Both the position numbers and the translations under genes were made by a program. Below the pieces are notes generated by a model that searched no databases, was not told the DNA's origin, and saw only the letters and a list, made by a program, of their open reading frames with translations. Positions 60,793 to 64,000 of a stretch of 64,000 nucleotides of DNA are shown in pieces. Each line of letters begins with the position of its first letter. The first letter of the stretch is position 1. The stretch spans positions 124,001 through 188,000 of the forward strand of contig JAKUCV010005631.1 in assembly GCA_028386065.3 (NCBI GenBank), in the 5' to 3' direction. This DNA is from Turnera subulata. Its lineage: Eukaryota; Streptophyta; Magnoliopsida; Malpighiales; Passifloraceae.

Positions 60793-61303
60793 TGCAGGAG
60801 ACTTACTTACTTCTTCTTCCTGATTTGCAGAAGCGTGAATCAGGATTAGGAGCCTTGGCTTGGATTATTGATCGGGGGAGATCATCAAACTGTGTCGGAT
60901 CGGCCTCCATGTCTTCATGGTTTAAATCTTAGAATTTGCAATATGCAGGTTGTTTGTGTTATGTTTCTAACAACTGTGTACACGTCTATGTGCTAGCCCC
61001 CTTTAGTGGTGGCTTATATGCTGCATAGGTTGGGCCGCAGTTGGGCTTAAGTGAGTACCCCTTATGGGTGGACCCTACTTTTTCCAACATTTATCACTCA
61101 CGAGAGTGCTTATAAAAACAATCATGAGAAATAAATTCTCATTAGAAACTAAAGAGAAAATGCTCAGGCTCTGCTGCTCACTTAGCAGTCTTGGTATATT
61201 TATATTAACTGTATCGTATAAACACAAACAAGTTTACAAGTGTTAGACTACTACTAACAATGTTAGACCAGAGTCATAACTAACTAAACCTTATCACTTA
61301 ACA
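60793..61303 (-). mobile_element. Copia 3' LTR (candidate limits)
   Basis: On the minus strand, the polypurine tract TTGAGGGGGAGTG (about 61304-61316) is followed by TGTTAAGTGATAAGG, the LTR start. A TATA box (TAATATAAATATACC, about 61193-61207) lies 100 bp in. The far end is not fixed. TGCAGGAG at 60793 on the plus strand gives a CA end and 511 bp, but without the 5' LTR this cannot be tested. Part of it recurs at 3866-4170. Confidence 0.65.
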
Positions 61304-64000
61304 CTCCCCCTCAATTTGAGGGTGGTTAAACATACTAAACTCAAATTGGTCCGAAGCATCTGAAAAGCATAAACACCTAAGGATTTGGTGAATATATTAG
61401 CAAGTTGTTGGGTAGAATTAACATGAAGAACCTGTATCTGTCCCCAAAGAATACGTTCACGAACAAAGTTAAGATCAATTTCTAAATGCTTGGTCCTCTG
61501 ATGTTGTACAGGATTGGTTGCTAAAAAAGTTGCAAAGATATTATCACAATGAATGGGAATCGGTTGTGTTGGTGGTAGACCCAACTCCTTCAAGAGATTC
61601 CTTAACCAAAAAACATCAACAGTAGTAATTGTTAGTGAACGGTACTCTGACTCGGCACTACTTCTGGACACTGTTTGTTGCTTCTTAGCTGACCAAGAAA
61701 TGAGATTGCCACCAGGAAAAACACAAAAGCCGGTTGTGGAACGCCTTGTATCTAGACAGTCAGCCCAATCGACATCATTGTAAGCTGCTAAAGTTCGAAT
61801 GTTAGTGGGTCACCAAAGAAAACCATGTGTTTTTTGTACCAGCAAGATAGCGAAGAATTCGTTTAACTACCTTTCAATGCTCAATTGTTGGAGCATGCAT
61901 GTATTGACAAACAGAATTAACAGCAAAGAAAATATCTGGTCTTGTAAAGGTCAAGTACTGCAATGCTCCAACAACTGTCTGATAAAGACTTTGATCCTGG
62001 GCAGTTAACAAAACTCCTAGGTTAACATAAAACACTAACTTTGGCTGTATAGGAGTGGAAGCTGATTTGATACTTCAGAGACTTGAATACCCAAAAAATT
62101 ACGTAGTGTACCAAGATCAGTCATTGAGAATTCCTGCTTCAGAGAGTGAAGAAATTGATGCAAAAGCTGTGAAGTGGATGCAGTGAGTATAATATCATCC
62201 ACGTATAAAAGTAGATAAGCCAATCCGGTTTTGGTTTTTAGGACGAATAACGAGGCATCAGAGTGACTTATGACAAAACCTTTGGATAACAGAAAAGAGG
62301 CAAAACGTTGATACCAGGCTCTCGGTGTTTATTTTAAACCATACAAAGCTTTTTGCAACTTACAAACATGATGAGAAAAGGTCGGGTCTTCAAAACCTGG
62401 TGGTTGTCGCATATAGACATCCTCCCTAAGAACTCCATTCAGAAAATAATTTTTTGCATCAAGATGCCGAATATTCCAGCCTTATGAAATAGTAATTGAA
62501 GGAATAGTTAGGATGGTTGCTGGTTTCACCACAGGACTGTATGTTTCAGGATAATCCTCCCCAGCTTGTTGAATACTCATCAGGGAACAAAATATAATAT
62601 TTATATCCTCTAAAAGAGACAACCGGAGAAGTCCAAACATCACAATGAAGAACATGAAAGAAACCTAAACAAGATTATGTAGACTTAGGATATGGCAAAA
62701 GAGTATGTTTGCCAAGCTAACAAGAATGGCAAAAACACGACTTATTATTTATCAAAGAAAAAGAGGAAAATTGCTTGAAAAACTGACTCATAACCGAACT
62801 GCCTGGATGACATAAACGCTTATGCCATATAGGAGAAGAAACCCGAGCACTTGTAAAGGAAACAAGAGGAACACGAAGAGAGTATAATGGCTCTGAGTCA
62901 TTGCAGCGAATCAGGGGATGGCGAAAGTGGTAACCCTTCACTCAAAACCCAGCAGAGTCAAAAACAACTGAATAATAATTATCAATGGCAAATCGTTTGG
63001 TAGAAATTAAATTTTTGGTAAGACTCTATGGCCAACATGAGTGATGGACAAAAACTTACCATCACCAATCCGAACAACATCAGTACCATTGTATTTAGAG
63101 TAAGAATCCAGAGAAGAAGTGGAGGTGGTCATTTGATTAGTGGCTCCTGTGTCGGCAAACCATATAGGACTTTGTTGTTCATGAACACCGGCATAAGAAC
63201 GCTGAGGACAATTCTTTGCGGTGTGTTGGTAGCCATCGCACAATTGACACTGCACAGGAAGAGGACCTAAGACAGATTGATTGGAAGAAGGACATGGAGG
63301 ACGCCACTTTTGTGGTACAGGTGAGCGTGGAAACAAATGATACTGATTCTGGTGAAACTGGTGTTGGTTGTGATTGGGATGTTGTGAGCTTGGGGAATTG
63401 TAAGACTTACAAGAATTTTGAGTAAAAAGAGCTTGTGAAGAGTCGCTAGGAACAACAGTAGAACTAGCCTTTGCTTTTCTAGATTCCTGTGCTAACAAGG
63501 CAGAACATAACTCAAAATAGGAAGGAAGAGGAGTCCTAGAAGTCATGCGAGTAACAAAGTCATTGTATTCATCTGGAAGTCCATCTAAGATTTGCATCAC
63601 AACATCATCTTCTGTAACGCTTCTATCTATGGCATCTAGTTATTTGCTATACTACTGACAGATTGAAGATAATCAAACATAGATTTTGAACCTTTCTTAG
63701 AGTTGACAAAGGCATATTGATACTCCATATATCGTGCTTGAACGTGATCATAAAAAAGTTTTTCAATGGACAACCATACCTCTCGTGCAGAAGGAAAACG
63801 ACCAGGTTGAATAATATGTTTCAAAATGTCTTGACCCACCGCGGCATAAATCCACAAAATAATAATGTGATCAATTTGATTCCATAGAGAAAACTAAGGT
63901 TTTGGCTCAGCGGCAGCATCTGGTGTTGCCAAGCGAAGAAAGGCTGGGGTTGTGCACTTGTTCCATCAACTTGATCAACAACCTCGTGAGGCTACAATAC
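61304..64000 (-). pseudogene. Ty1/copia polyprotein, integrase-deleted, continues beyond the window
   Basis: Minus-strand order from the right edge: gag (63990-63300, with GRFPSAREVWLSIEKLF and ILDGLPDEYNDFV), zinc knuckle CQLCDGYQHTAKNC, protease start WFADTGATNQM, GAG-pre-integrase WHKRLCHPGSSVMS, first integrase residues at about 62640, then after a deletion the RT (62500-62040; [16 protein letters not shown], catalytic LLLYVDDIIL) and RNase H (61671-61294; SRSSAESEYRSL). The integrase catalytic core is missing, and several stops (for example near 62335) and frame changes occur. The gag type suggests the Ale/Retrofit side of copia. The 5' LTR lies beyond position 64000. Confidence 0.93.

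Overview
This is nuclear DNA from a flowering plant, most likely a eudicot. Four multi-exon plant genes with clean GT-AG splice sites sit in AT-rich intergenic sequence full of plant transposable elements: Ty1/copia, Ty3/gypsy with very long LTRs, L1-type LINEs, a Mutator-like element and a CACTA-like element. I see no operons, ribosome binding sites, tRNA, rRNA or CRISPR array. The species cannot be named from this sequence.

Layout. 0-5.4 kb: end of a CACTA-like transposon with a 213-bp tandem repeat, then LINE fragments. 5.4-6.8 kb: an organ-specific protein S2/P4-type gene (minus) with nine 35-residue repeats. 7-20 kb: copia gag and LTR fragments, inverted and dispersed repeats, and a truncated gypsy LTR (minus). 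16.8-28.2 kb: a tandem duplication of about 8.6 kb period that contains a gypsy 3' LTR interrupted by a second, solo LTR; just upstream of that LTR lies a small antisense ORF with its own TATA box. 29.2-30.3 kb: a BURP-domain gene (minus). 30.7-40.8 kb: copia remnants, a 3.4-kb solo LTR with intact target-site duplication, and a broken LINE that carries a further solo LTR. 41.1-44.6 kb: a seven-exon YSL6-type metal-nicotianamine transporter (plus). 45.4-51.2 kb: a duplicated 3' fragment of a DUF295 gene, a Mutator-like element with about 170-bp terminal inverted repeats and a perfect 9-bp target duplication, then C-rich arrays and LTR ends of a Tat-like gypsy element. 51.2-55.8 kb: a 5'-truncated LINE, a partial DUF295 gene and a decayed copia fragment. 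56-60.3 kb: a ten-exon cucumisin-like subtilase (minus). 60.8-64 kb: a copia element (minus) that lacks its integrase core and runs off the window.

The four host genes (secreted repeat protein, secreted BURP protein, membrane metal transporter, secreted protease) are independent loci with no evident shared pathway. The least ordinary signals are the antisense ORFs placed next to the 3' LTRs of two different gypsy-like families, the palindromic GGGAT-N4-ATCCC arrays conserved in the long gypsy LTRs, and an unusual catalytic-serine region in the subtilase. All exon structures were read from reading frame, splice signals and family resemblance; no alignment or expression data were available.
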